NCBI GenBank assembly: GCA_030141605.1
Contig: JAQGDQ010000396.1
Location: forward strand, 124,001-188,000
Direction: 5' to 3'
DNA: 64,000 bases
Source of the DNA: Tubiluchus corallicola
Lineage: Eukaryota > Priapulida > Priapulimorpha > Priapulimorphida > Tubiluchidae
Made by a program: the position numbers and the translations under genes. The stretch's first letter is position 1; each line of letters starts with the position of its first letter. Of the stretch, positions 25,601 to 46,304 are shown piece by piece. The notes below the pieces were generated by a model. That model did no database searches and had not been told where the DNA came from. It was given only the letters and a program-made list of their open reading frames with translations.

Positions 25601-27734
25601 GCATTCACCTAACGAGATGACGATTGAGTACTTTGCGCATTAATAGAACTTTCCAGTTATTTCTGAAATATAGTTGTTCTGGCTCAGAAAGATGATTTGT
25701 TAATCAAGCTGTTATTATTTAAATCTACTTGTAATTTCCATTACCTTTATACGTGTGTACTACAATTTTTAACGTTTGATCAGAATGTTTTGTTTTTATT
25801 TTTGTAGATTTCCATGTTGTGGTAAATGTTATCCATGCGACAAATGTCACGACGAATCCGAGGACGGTCACGAAATGATATATGCAACTCGCATGATCTG
25901 TGGATTCTGTAGTAAAGAGCAGGTAATTTACACAGTTTTAAGTGGTGGCTTTATATGATTTTTATGAACAATAAAATGACTAGTTATCCATTTTCTGCTT
26001 CTTTTGCAGTTTCTAGTTTTTATTGAATGTTGTTATTCATCTATTTCCTAATTGCGATTAATTTTACAAGGGTTTAGTAATTGGAAAACCCTAATTTCTA
26101 TCGTTGTGGCAATAAATTATGTTAATAACGTAATCAGGTCTACGATTTGTCATTTTCAGCAGGTGGAAACTGCTTGCAATAGTTCACACTCATTATTAAT
26201 ATATGTAAACATAAATTATATAGCCTTCATTACAAACTAGAAAAATTACTATAATTAATATCAAAGAAAGAAAATCAATCTAAGAAATATCAATTAAAAT
26301 ATCACATTACATTAGTTTCTATATTAAAATTTAAAGTCTATTAGTCTAATGTTGATTGTTCATTATACACACTTGCTGCTTTCAACTTCAGGCATTCTCC
26401 AAGGACAAGCCTTGTATTGGTTGCAAATCAGCTGTCACTAAAGCTTTTACTTCACACTGGGAGGGAGGGACTGGCTGCCGGAACAAGGTGAAAATGTCAC
26501 GGTAAGAGCTGATTCTCAAAAACTATTACAATGAATCTCTTATTAATGATTATTAATTGAAATAGTAGCCAAGTGGTTGCAGTGTACACCTGGCAACTGA
26601 AGTTGAGCAATATTTATCTTAAAATCCTTACTTTGATAATGTCCCAGGTTTTTATCTCACCTTAACCCATCTGCATTGAATAGTTTCTGCCCCTGTGTGC
26701 CTGATTCTGGCACGCAGTGTACCATATTGTATAAAAGGAACTCACGGCAAGAGACAACACGTAAACATGATTCACATGGTTTTCTTACTATTAATTATTC
26801 AGTCATACATTAATACTGGGTCACCTACTGTACCGTTAGCTAAATTTGTGAGGCCAAACTTGAATTATGTGGAAAGACAGTAGTGTGACCGTTTTGTCAC
26901 TAGACAGTGTTTGTTGTATAGACTGGTTCTGGGAAAGGGTTGGTTAAGGTGTATGAACTTTTTTCAGTTTCATCAGAAGTGCCCTCTTTTTCTTGCCTAG
27001 TAAGTATTCCATGCTTAAGGTAAAGAACTGTACATGCAATTTGCCGGGCCTTCCACGTATAATGATATCAAGTTTTTGGCCAATTTGAAGGACCTACTTA
27101 CCTAGCATTATAATGGGGTTATCATATGCCCCACCACCTACCTACAACTTATATTGATATCGATATCACAGCCATGTAGCTTTTGTACATATTATTGTTC
27201 CACCTCCCAATGAGAGGCAATAGCATCACTTTGAGATAATTAACAGGAAACCATAAGCAGACGTTACACGTCGTCTGCTGCTGGCACATACCTGTGAAAA
27301 AAGCTTAAAGTCAGATAATGATATCATGATTAAATCACTTACCTACCTTGCATTATAATGACATTATGACATATATGTGAATGGCCTCTACATGTGTATG
27401 ATAGTATACTGTGTTTAACTTAAACGTGATGGCTCAGTATTAGTGGAATACTCATTTTAACAAAGTTAGAAACAGATTTCAGCTGTCCGTCCTTAAACCA
27501 CAAATCACACGAATCAATTGGTATAAGATTATGTAGGCACTCATCTTTTGCATATTTTTATAGCAACCTGTACTGTTTTAGTAACTTATAGAAAACAAAT
27601 TATATCTGTTTCCTACTTTAGTAAAATCATACTTGTTTTTTAGAAGTGACACTCAGAAATATGCTAGCTTGAATAAGACGACGAGTCGCAAGCAGCAGGA
27701 ACTGAAGAAGAAACCAGCGACAAAGAAAGCATAA
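12645..27734 (+). CDS. CCCH-CCCH-RWD-like-CHY zinc finger protein (12 coding exons)
   Basis: Coding exons by splice sites and frame: 12645-13634, 14177-14236, 14779-14843, 15004-15148, 15665-15851, 16045-16196, 16383-16637, 17477-17591, 20172-20298, 25808-25922, 26392-26501 and 27644-27734 (stop TAA). All phases join, giving about 803 residues. Order: CCCH finger 1 (CX8CX5CX3H, residues 90-109); CCCH finger 2 (CX7CX5CX3H, 158-176); an RWD-like region with a conserved YP (about 280-420); a block of CxxC pairs (CGRC, CSKCH, CFDC, CHHCH; about 540-640); a CHY finger (CKHY, then FPCCGKCYPCDKCHD, CGFC, CIGC; about 688-755); and a Lys-rich tail. CCCH fingers usually bind RNA and CHY fingers bind zinc. 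There is no RING, so this is not RCHY1. Biochemical role unknown. The start is the first in-frame ATG after the acceptor; ATG 12699 has a better context and is an alternative. Confidence 0.85.
16921..17036 (+). repeat. Tandem duplication of about 58 bp
   Basis: Two adjacent copies begin AATCTCAGAGGATTGCT and end CCCGCCAATGTGTTGTT (about 16921-16978 and 16979-17036). They differ by a CT indel and a T/C change. The repeat is intronic in the CHY/CCCH gene and has no coding role that I can see. Confidence 0.85.
17477..17591 (+). CDS. Internal exon encoding the CHHCH zinc-ligand pair
   Basis: This exon was found by looking for the missing CxxC partner. The acceptor TTTTTTAAG precedes GGC TTT CAT, and the donor is TTCG|GTGAGT. 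It reads WCHHCHNKMTVMLE and fits the phases on both sides: phase 0 from exon 16383-16637 and phase 1 into 20172-20298 (G+AT gives Asp). Without it, the frame between those exons does not join. A minus-strand frame overlaps it but is a shadow. Confidence 0.78.
17926..19319. mobile_element. DNA transposon-like element with imperfect inverted ends (about 1.4 kb)
   Basis: The left end reads AAAGGTCCACTGACACC. The right end on the minus strand reads AAAGGTCCCCTGAGACACT. A second inner pair also matches in inverted orientation: TGACGTCCCATTAGGAACGA near 18110, and, on the minus strand, AACGTCACACCAGGAAGCGA near 19140. No transposase frame is evident. It lies wholly within the intron 17592-20171. 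Target duplication was not identified, so the superfamily is open. Confidence 0.55.
20439..20505 (+). repeat. Possible tRNA-derived SINE head
   Basis: GAGCTCGGTGGTCTAGCTAG resembles a tRNA A-box region, and GAGTTTGACATCTCC about 35 nt later resembles a decayed B-box. The anticodon arm is not convincing. This is a weak call. Confidence 0.28.
20868..20955 (-). repeat. Likely transposon terminal fragment
   Basis: On the minus strand it begins AAGTGGCGTGGCTAAGGGGG and continues GGGTAGCATTGAGGGCGGTA. Such a GTGGCGTGGCTA start followed by G-rich then GGGTGNCA sequence recurs at DNA-element ends in many animal genomes (from memory). No matching opposite end was found. Confidence 0.35.
21249..21254 (-). 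terminator. Poly(A) signal AATAAA for GPCR 1
   Basis: AATAAA on the minus strand lies about 135 bp past the stop codon of GPCR 1. It is the nearest canonical signal in the right orientation. Confidence 0.5.
21387..22376 (-). CDS. Rhodopsin-like GPCR 1 (intronless, nested)
   Basis: 329 residues with seven hydrophobic segments. Visible class A marks: Asn31 in TM1 (GIICN), Asp59 in TM2 (LSISD), Cys83 before TM3 and Cys182 in the second extracellular loop (disulfide pair), ERY at 117-119 (the DRY position), Pro213 in TM5 and DFIIY at 296-300 (the NPxxY position). N-glycosylation sites lie in the loop near NETTNMS. TM4 lacks the usual Trp and TM6 has MESLILDM where CWxP is expected. It would sit in the plasma membrane and signal through G proteins. 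The ERY and D/NFxxY pattern suggests a peptide-receptor-like group; the ligand is unknown. It is a paralogue of the GPCR at 23613-24854, and both lie antisense in one intron of the CHY/CCCH gene. Confidence 0.9.
   Translation of the reverse strand: MESPCDKALILASLIVYWLIVIICVIGIICNILTIIVLTTTKLRNFSTYTYLTALSISDCVYLLAMIILAAIRALSLSAVINCLPYWVAVYISYIGIPIANTMTALSGWIIAMVTIERYLFTRIPIKSKFFCKPKIACTALIALTTVCCLFHIPFYYVVRPTESKPFNCRNETTNMSTSEQCYIAKDTDYAEGIVHNYQAYRWIRIVLIQIIPWTTLVILNLLLLYNLRKSNNTQMTNSKKAEMRLTMMITAVIMESLILDMTAAFTDHGFGSEANTREAFILVENLCETLSAFVDFIIYCLLNKNFAAEVQNLCHCRSNQVSHSDGQT
23613..24854 (-). CDS. Rhodopsin-like GPCR 2 (intronless, nested)
   Basis: 413 residues from the first ATG; a second Met (residue 12) is an equally plausible start. 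The N-terminus has an NNT glycosylation site. Marks: Asn56 (FICN), Asp84 (AASD), Cys108 and Cys202, ERY at 142-144, Trp163 in TM4, Pro233 in TM5 and NFIVY at 329-333. TM6 reads FESLVLDM with no CWxP. It shares SLxLDMTxAxTDHGF and IYCLLNKNF-type blocks with GPCR 1, so the two are tandem duplicates. The third intracellular loop and the C-tail (Ser/Pro-rich, about 70 residues) are longer than in GPCR 1. It is a plasma-membrane receptor with unknown ligand. It is read against the host gene, so expression must come from its own promoter in the intron. Confidence 0.9.
   Translation of the reverse strand: MLRQKQLKEFSMFYLHMSTTGVSNNTDTHDSHSMYVASSVVYAIISGLCVAGFICNVITISVISTTTLIKHSTYVYLICLAASDGCFLTAMGPVAINRALMYSGVKTCTGYGLAFFAAYVYLPVGQMLQAFSCWLIVSVTMERYMFTKAPMHSRLYCTTKVAWIIALITALISITFHIPYFFVREPLPTNYSGYNKESESTCYEAKQTSFASSEDSHYETYRWIHITLIQMIPWSLLLIFNSLLACALNKNSVLKATSSVFGMCTPKSRNERRLTLMLVILIFESLVLDMTTALTDHGFYIPTKPHNKRYYQIMLLIEDLCNSLDSCVNFIVYCLLNKNFTRELKTMKFSCYRSPKVTPSPPKIELSDESVLAAICKNVSHEVSPVHDADVAKLAQDVPQNESLTLSVLQLRS
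25808..25922 (+). CDS. CHY zinc finger core exon
   Basis: It is joined to 20172-20298 across a 5.5-kb intron by splitting an Arg codon (AG+A). It encodes FPCCGKCYPCDKCHD and then MICGFCSKEQ. With CKHYKKSYRWMR from the previous exon and CIGC from 26392-26501, it supplies the Cys/His pattern of the CHY fold. The intron before it contains both antisense GPCR genes. Confidence 0.85.
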
Positions 27735-28559
27735 GTGCTATGGCCCAAAGTTTGCTGATAATTGCTGGCATGACAAGACATTTGACAGTTTGATTTCAAT
27801 GGCAGATTTGCATTACGTCTGCGAAATACTGAACAGTTCCAAATGTGAAACGGTGGACAATCTGCCCCTGTCTATCATTGAATGCTTTGGTTTTCAAGAA
27901 TTGCTTCATTATAGTAACTGTCAATGCTGTTTTGCCATCTTAATTTGGCGGGAAATCTTCAAAAATCGTTTTCGGTTAACTAGCTGGGCTTTTGTATTGG
28001 GAATTTGTTCTGGCTGTAAGTTATACATACTTACTGTCAAATCCTTACAAAGTTACGTTTTGCAATTTATCGAAAATATTATATTGCTTTTTGTAGGCTG
28101 TGTAAAGAAATGATTACATTAACTTTGTCAAAATCTTAAATTTTCGTTAATTTTTCGGAATCGCAGATTGCTGAACAAAAAATGAAAACTGTTTAATCAG
28201 TAAAACTTAGTCAGTAATGTTTTGGGTTTGGTACATCATGGCATCTGTACGTAATAATGGCTTTCTAATATTTTTGTTGAAGTAGGCAGTTGTACTGTAG
28301 TTCAGACTGTTCTGTTAGATAAGTGAGATCCCTCTGCTTTATTGATTTTTTAATGTGTTGGTTAATTAAATAAGACGGCTTGACTATATTTCACCTCTTG
28401 CCAGGACACAAGGAATTGCAGGCATTTAATGAAGAGGGATCATTGTTGCAAGTAATATTGAATGTTGGTAAAATTGTGCTTAATAATGTGTTGTTGTTAT
28501 AGTTATGTGCATAATTAGGTTTATTTTTGTAAGAAATGCCCACAAAGATGTTTTGTTAG

Positions 28560-28565
28560 AATAAA
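28560..28565 (+). terminator. Poly(A) signal of the CHY/CCCH gene
   Basis: AATAAA lies 826 bp downstream of the stop at 27732-27734, with no earlier AATAAA hexamer noticed in the 3' UTR. Confidence 0.5.
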
Positions 28566-28599
28566 AGTATTTACAACATGCTGTTTTCTAATTTTTATT

Positions 28600-30300
28600 T
28601 GCACACAGTAAGATAGCTATGCCACAGTCTTGAAAGTTTTATTCAGAAACGTGGACTTGGAAGTAGGAGTTACCTACAGTATTATGTAGCAGATGTGCAG
28701 GTGGGTCATTTACATGATCAAGGGATGGAATGCTTAGTAAACGTTTACTCTGACGTTAATGATATACAGTGAAGTTTTAAGAAAGCATGCTCGTTTGAAT
28801 GCCGCTTAATTACCTCAACAGTTCTTTTTGTAACTGCTCGTCAAATTTAAGTTTTCTAGCATGTCCAATGTGGCATCGAAATAGATGGTAAGTGTAAGCA
28901 GGAGAAGATTTTGCTCTCTCGAGTGTTTTCCCATGTGAACATTGCCAATGCCTTGATGATTTGTTTCCTTAATTCTGACATCAGTAGTGAATCATTCTAC
29001 TTTCTTTCATTGCGCTAATGTTTTATCGAAACATCACCCCAACCATAATTCCACTATCAGGGTAGGCTTACTTGCTTCGGCTTCTGACTCCTCTGCATCC
29101 CAAGTAATGATATTGCTGTATTCTTGTTTAGTGACCTTGTTATGCATATTGTTGATATGGGTGGAGTAAACTACTATAACTATAGATATTTACATATAAT
29201 GTCATGATTTGGTGCGTTTTTTCTTTTTGGTTATGTTTGTAAATACCAAAAATTGTCTTGTTAATATTAACAAGCCCTATCATATTGTAAAGGCGGCGAA
29301 ACGCCATTTATTTTAGCCCCTACCCCTATAGTGTGATGGTTCGATCCCTTACGAAGCCATTGCATATCAGCTTTGCATACCAGGTGTAAAACTGCCGGTT
29401 GAACGTAAACGGTTAAGAGTTTTTACCATTACAGCACCTATTCCATAGACAATCAATATGAGGTACGCAGGAGAAATTTACTGGCGATTTATTTTTACAA
29501 TTCTGTATCTGTCTTTATAAAGTTTTTCATCCTCCTGGCATTTTTTTGAACCAGACCACTTGGCACCCGAAATACGAGGGAGCAAACTGACTAGACGAGC
29601 GACTAATGTCACACTCACGCAAAGCCTACTGTTACAAATGCTATGCTTTGAAAAAGCAATGCGATCGCAGTAAAAAACACTATTTTTGATTATGTAGGAT
29701 TCTTTTGATTGCTTACAAGTGAAATAAGCACAACTTTATAGTGAAGTTCAAAACAGTTGAACCTTACAGTAGATTTTTATTACAATTTAACCGTGCATTA
29801 TTGCAGTAATTTCCCTTGGTGAACAGTTGTGAAATCAATGCTTGTAATTACGTACCAGCTGTGTTATGTCATTAATCAACTGCATAATAATTGCTACTTA
29901 CTTTGTGGAAATGGATTTATCCGGGCGCCTGACGATGACAGAGGTTTTACCTAATTACACATGCAATTATAGGAGAGAACACCTAATGCTCTTGCAGAAT
30001 GTTTTGTGTTTTAGTAAGTTGGTGTGTACTGTGTAGGTGCAGTAGCTAAGAGCTGTTCAAGCAAATGTTGCTGTTTGTTTTCAATGTAGTTTTATACTGA
30101 GAGTATTGCAAATTTAACCGATTTAGTAGTTTTTGGTGAACCGTTTCTCAGATTTTGATTCAACAACTAGCCGAAATTTTCCGGAAAGAGTTGCTTATAC
30201 ATATACTCGGTTCAGGTCTGACCAAGAATATTAAAATTTATAGATGCCGTGAGTTATTAATCCATTGTTAAGAAACGGCAGATGGTGTAAATATTAAGCA
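28600..30300. other. Intergenic stretch before the TIR-like ORF
   Basis: There is no supported gene. The 60-codon frame at 28987-29169 has no recognisable features. The promoter and any 5' UTR exon of the downstream ORF should lie here, but no clear TATA box or splice pair was identified. Confidence 0.4.
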
Positions 30301-30317
30301 AGATTTTTGTGAAAGAA

Positions 30318-31616
30318 ATGTCACAGAAATTTGGCCCTAGAAAAAACAGATTTCCTTTTCTTCGCCAGGAAGGAAAGTCGCTATCTCTTGATGACAGCAT
30401 TTCCAAAATGTCTCTTTCGTCACCAAGTCCATCGATAAGTCCGTGCACGTCCGGTTCGCGAAAGCCAGATGCAAGACGTCAGGGGTGCCAATTGAGCTAT
30501 TCGGAAGCAGCTGATTTCCTTGTAAAGAATAAGAAATCGTTGGAGCTCTTGTTGGATGTCATGCATTGGTACCCTCATCTCTTGGACCAGGAGTCGATAT
30601 CTGTCAAAAATAAGTGTCCCAAGTATTGTTTGGATTGCGTATGCTCTCGCCGTACGCATAGAAGATTGGACCGCTTACAAAAACAGCACAAGGTTGTACA
30701 AGAATCTGTGAAAATGGTAGTTGCTGATCTGGACAAAAGCAACAAACTAGTTTATCTTTGTTTTAATATGTCGGACAATAGTAGTGCAGCTTCAACTCTC
30801 ATTACCAACTTGTCTTGTTTATTGGCAACTTCTTGTTTGTTACGTACAAATCCTTGGAGCAAAGTGGCCAGGTCCGATCCAGGTTTTGTGCAACTCCTTC
30901 AGTCAGAGCTGGATACATTACAGATGTCTGACTGCTTTGTATTTCTTCTAAATGAGGAGTTTCTGAAAAACGATTTTTGCTGTGCTCTGCTGCAGTTAGC
31001 TGCGATGATGGAGAAATCACTTTCAATGGTACGGGAAAAGAAGTTTTTGCTACCAGAAGCTCGTACGTTTCCTTTTATTGCAGAAGTGACAGAATGTCTG
31101 AATGAGATCCAGTCGTTTGGTAGGAGATGTAAAGACAACCACAGTGTTTTTCTGCACAAGCAGACAGCACTGAATGACCTTCACGAGGTTCTGCAACAGT
31201 GTTACAAGGATGCCATCATTTTTGATGACTTCGTCCAGGAGGACGACATTGTTGGTTCTGTTTTTAAGGTCCTTTGCAACGAGTTGAAATTAAGTGGTTC
31301 TGTAGTTGACAGTTATCGTGTCCGCAATGAGAAACATGTAGCCACGTCCACGAGCACCGCAAGAGAATCTGAAGAGGCAGAAACATCAAGTGTTTTAAGC
31401 ATTACACCTAGAGAGACAAATTACCTAATTTTTCACCCCAGAGATCACGCAGCAAGTGAGAAACTGTTTGTGGTGGCGTGGCCCACAGCAGAGCAAGAGG
31501 ACAGAAAAAAGTCCGAGGTGACTGAAACGGAACTGTCATCACCCACTGATTTGGGTAAAACACTTTTTCCGGTTGATGACCCCAGTAGCCACAGCGACAG
31601 CGAATATGATTTTTGA
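30318..31616 (+). CDS. Intronless 432-aa protein with Cys cluster and possible divergent TIR-like domain
   Basis: The ATG at 30318 has A at -3 (AAAGAAATGT). Regions: a basic Ser-rich N-terminus (1-58); a helical segment (about 60-95) leading to a C-x3-C-x2-C-x-C cluster (100-109), which could bind zinc; a predicted alpha/beta domain (about 142-325); then a Ser/Glu-rich acidic tail ending SHSDSEYDF. In the middle domain, a first strand (KLVYLCFN) and the block SDCFVFLLNEEFLKNDFCCA resemble strand A and the strand-D/helix region of TIR domains, where SxxxIVVLSxxFLxSxWCxxEL is typical. The glutamate used by catalytic TIR NADases appears replaced by Leu, so an adaptor-type role is more likely if the fold is right. 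No signal peptide or membrane segment is seen. It may be a retro-derived or lineage-specific gene. The function is not established; the TIR call is inference from one motif block. Confidence 0.72.
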   Translation: MSQKFGPRKNRFPFLRQEGKSLSLDDSISKMSLSSPSPSISPCTSGSRKPDARRQGCQLSYSEAADFLVKNKKSLELLLDVMHWYPHLLDQESISVKNKCPKYCLDCVCSRRTHRRLDRLQKQHKVVQESVKMVVADLDKSNKLVYLCFNMSDNSSAASTLITNLSCLLATSCLLRTNPWSKVARSDPGFVQLLQSELDTLQMSDCFVFLLNEEFLKNDFCCALLQLAAMMEKSLSMVREKKFLLPEARTFPFIAEVTECLNEIQSFGRRCKDNHSVFLHKQTALNDLHEVLQQCYKDAIIFDDFVQEDDIVGSVFKVLCNELKLSGSVVDSYRVRNEKHVATSTSTARESEEAETSSVLSITPRETNYLIFHPRDHAASEKLFVVAWPTAEQEDRKKSEVTETELSSPTDLGKTLFPVDDPSSHSDSEYDF

Positions 31617-31845
31617 GTGAATTTTTATTAGCAGCTGTACTTAACGTAGTCAAGAATCTGATGTCATATTGATGTCACACTGACCGCATGCATGATCTCA
31701 TAATGATATCAAAATCATGAACTCAAACTGAGCTAAATTTGTAACCACGTTTTTACTGTGACGATAGTGGCAATTCATGTTGTTAATATTCCTATGAATG
31801 TGCACAGCAATTCTGTACGTGCACAGAAGTTTTGCTAGTAGGAAA

Positions 31846-31851
31846 AATAAA
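31846..31851 (+). terminator. Poly(A) signal of the TIR-like gene
   Basis: AATAAA lies about 230 bp after the stop at 31614-31616 and fits a short 3' UTR. Confidence 0.6.
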
Positions 31852-31869
31852 CTTTTTATAATTGTGGGT

Positions 31870-34800
31870 GTCATATATCTCTTGATTGAATGCACTAATA
31901 ATGCAGTTTGAGAGTCTGCACAGCTAGCAGATCAAACCAAAAGAAATATTGATTTGACATATAAAATTATATTTATCATGTTTAGCATGTTGTCTTCACA
32001 ATATTATGCTATGTCACTGTTCTTACTTTCTGCATGATCTGTAGACAACACACTATTTGCAACGCAAACCACACAAAAGAAAGTTAACACTTTTTAAAGT
32101 TGCAATGTCACAGTGAAGTTGTTGGTCACATGGTTGAGATACATAGAAGTTGAGCGTCTGATCTCAAGGGATTACTCTTGATACTGGTCCAGGTGCCAGT
32201 ATTGCCACAACTATTATCTTTAAGTAACCTTGCGTAGTAAGGCTTTGTTTTTAATGCTAAAGACCAGGCCAGAATGTTAAAAGCAAATGCGCAACTTCAG
32301 GCCGACCTATTACTCTGCAGGGGTTTTATTTTAAATAATTTAAAATAATTAATATTATTTTTATTTAACTAACTACAGTGTAGATAGATAAACAGTTACA
32401 CAACACTCTTTGTAGATTTTACGTGGTTTCATCTCATTCTATTTTTAAAATAAAAGATTTTGTTTATCTGCACGTGAATTTTTTTACTCTTTTTTTGGAC
32501 ATCTTCTCCTCTGAGCAGAGAGGGAATCTGAGGAGCCAAGATTTCTATTTGTTTAACACTTGGTAGAAAATTGTGGCACTACAATGAGCTTTTGAATTGC
32601 AAAGACGCGAATCTATATAATAGTTTTTGTTTTAGTTTCCTACCAATGGATCTAGGCTGAATCAAGTGATATGAGTCCAATAAATTACAGGAAGCTAAAT
32701 ACAAATATTATTATAATAGGATTCGCAAGTTATAAAGGAGGTATAATAATAGAATTTGGAAAACCAAATTAAAATAATTAAAGCACTTGTTGTGTTTAAA
32801 CAGTAATTGTTTAAATTTGACAATTTTGTAAATACTTTTTAGTAAATAGTATTCACAAACTGATAAGTTGTTGTAAACGCTATAAGTTAAGAAATCAAAC
32901 GATAGGTAAATTTTTTATACAATCCGGCACAATGCAAGTGATTCTTAAATATAATAAGAATACGAATTTGAACATGCTGTGTTAATTTTTCTAAGATTTG
33001 GCAACAATAAAGAATTTTATGTTTCCATAAAATCATGTTTTCCTAATAAATGCCGTTTTCTGAGGGGTGGTCCGATAATTTTCCAAATGACTGTAAGGTT
33101 AAACACGGCAAACAATCCAGTATACAAGCGGTGTCAAGAAATCATAAGATAAACGAGAGTTTTTTTAAAATTTTAATAATATTTCTTATTTAATCTATTT
33201 TTCTTTTTTTATTATTGTTTCAGAAATATAGCATCCGTTTCGGTTTAGTTTTCAGAAAAAATAAACACATATGACACCATACAGTCTCTGAAAAACCCCA
33301 TGCGGTTCGGTGCTCGTACCCCCCGTCTGATTACTGGCCGCCATAGCTGCCATATTGGCGGCAACCACAGATGTTAAAATAAATGCTCTCTTTTTCATGG
33401 TTTGCAGGTACGTATTTATTTTCCCTTTTCGGTTTTTTCGAAATACAGTATTACGTCACACAGGCATGATAACCCATTGTTGATTAGGGATATCTCTGCA
33501 ATTTCTCATAACTACTTTGTCATCCTTTGCTTCCATGCATTTTTCAATTCGCGCGTTCCGAATTAGCCAATTGTCCTAAAAATAAAACCATAAGCCCGAA
33601 TTATCAGGTGGTAAGAATATTCGTAAGAACGATGTTACGCAAAAAGTGCCAAAAACTTACGGAGTTCGTAAGACTTTGCTTAAGTAGTATTTATCAGCAC
33701 TTAATGAAAGCGTTTTACCACACGCAAGAGTTTTAGTTAAGTTAAGAACATTCCTAAATTCCTTAATTCTGCGAGCTTTTATACAAGCGATTTTACGAAA
33801 AAAGTGTTCGTGAGGTTGCTGATAAATCGGACCCATTCTCCCACCTCAGTTCTTACTGAATAGTGGATTTACGAAACAGACTGGGCCTGATACAGGTATC
33901 TCGGCGGTGTAAGTGCTGAGTGCACAGTGCTAATAAAAGAATAATGGGCATCACAACTAATATTACACACGATTCGAAAAAAAAATTGACGTCAAACAAA
34001 ATGTCAATCATTCTCAGTCAAGCTCTGCTGACTGTCCAATCAGTGTGCGTATTTTTCACACGCCCACAGAACCGGTTCATTACCTGGTCTTTCGGGACAA
34101 GAGCTCTAACTATGTATTGTCGGTATATGTTGTATTCTTATGAAAAATGCTCAACTTCTCATAATTTGCGGGAGAGAAATCAGTCTTGGAAATACATAGT
34201 ATACTTTCGTTTTTATAGGAAGAAATGCGCAGCGCTTGCGTCTATGAGTTACTGACTTTGCTATTAATAAAATACGCAGTTAAGTTTAATGTACGACCTT
34301 GCAAGCTAGATAAAGACAAGTATTAACTTTAAAAAATACAAATTAACTTAACGAGGTTAATTAGACCGATCATATGACGCTGCTTTAATGATCGCAAATG
34401 TAAAATGGCCTACTTGAACAGAGGTGAGAATGAAATTTATAACTTTATATTGAAGCCCGAGTTGGCAGGTATAAATGATTCAAGATTCATGTAAAAATTA
34501 CAGCATGAGCACTTCTAAAGTTGTAGGAATGGCCAGTTAGCAATAGTTGAAGCCCAGCGGTTACTTTATTATACTTATGTCTCTACATTTTGTAGTGCTT
34601 TGAAACTTCGTTTCTACATTCTGTTTAAATTGAAAAGTCATTTTTTGGCTACTTGAAGTGTTAATTTGGTGTAAAAATAGCTGCTGCTCTGCAAATTTAT
34701 GTTTATGGAAAAGTGCAATCAGTTTATCTGCTTATTAGACATTAATTGTGACTGTCATGTTGTTTAATTTAGTTTAGACAGTTGTTGTCCAGCGTGTGCT

Positions 34801-35640
34801 GTTGTCCCGAATGTCACTGAGTGTGCTGACGTTACAGCGGAGGCGGAGCGATAGACCAGTATGTTTGACGTCAATTGACTAAGTTACAATTAGCAAAAAT
34901 TGTAGTAACTGAGTGTATTCTAAAACTGGCCCTGCGTGATATGTAAGTGAGTCCGAGGAGCACCATATCAACGTCAGTTAGGAGGCTTCTTCACAATTAT
35001 CTACCTAAACAGTAAACATCTGTAAAGTCTTACAGGAAGTTTCCTACTAACTGTCTTGCTAGTTTTTGCTGATAGCAGACTGGCATTTTTTGCTTCAGTT
35101 ATTGTCAAGAATTTCAGGAATGCCGATTGCAAATAATATTAATGAGCTAAAAACTCGTTTTTTATATTTTTTTAAACTTAAAATGCCTAAATGTAATTGT
35201 AGGCGCAGTTGCCAATTAGCAGGAACCATAGGGTAATCTTGCATTCATCATAATGTTGGACTGCGCTAGAAGCTAAAAATTCCGGGAGGTGTTGAAAGTC
35301 GGTTGCACAAGTTTCCAAGTTTCCAGATTTCAGGTAACGTGAGAGTAAAATTTCGTAAAATTAAACAGGAATGGCTAGTACACATATAGTTGTCGCAAAA
35401 GTTAACAAAATATCTAAAAACAACAAAATTATAATGTGTGTACAGTGTGTACACGCCTTGGCAATGTGCTGTTAGTGATCAACTCACTAATAATGAATGA
35501 AAGACTGAAGCTTGCAAACGACGTAGTCTGGTAATCAGGTCTATTTTTCATACAAATTTAGACTTAACAATTAAATAAAAAGTTGTATGGTTAGGGCAAT
35601 ACGCTATATTACACTAAATTCTCTGAATTGTATGTGTTGA
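31870..35640. other. Gene-poor stretch; expected but unfound 3' end of the minus GALNT gene
   Basis: I found no exon that continues the lectin domain of the minus-strand GALNT gene, although its last exon and 3' UTR should lie here or further left. The segment 33560-33900 has many CGTAAGA/TCTTACG words and TTTATCAGCAC against GTGAGGTTGCTGATAAATCGG in inverted orientation, so it is probably a foldback-type repeat. The frames at 33920-34255 and 35266-35454 have no recognised motif. Confidence 0.4.
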
Positions 35641-35645
35641 CTTAC

Positions 35646-46304
<10,659 letters not shown>

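Noticed and set aside
30257-31653. Several antisense frames over the TIR-like ORF
   Set aside because: They are shadows of the 432-residue plus-strand frame, which has better composition, a good start context and a poly(A) signal.
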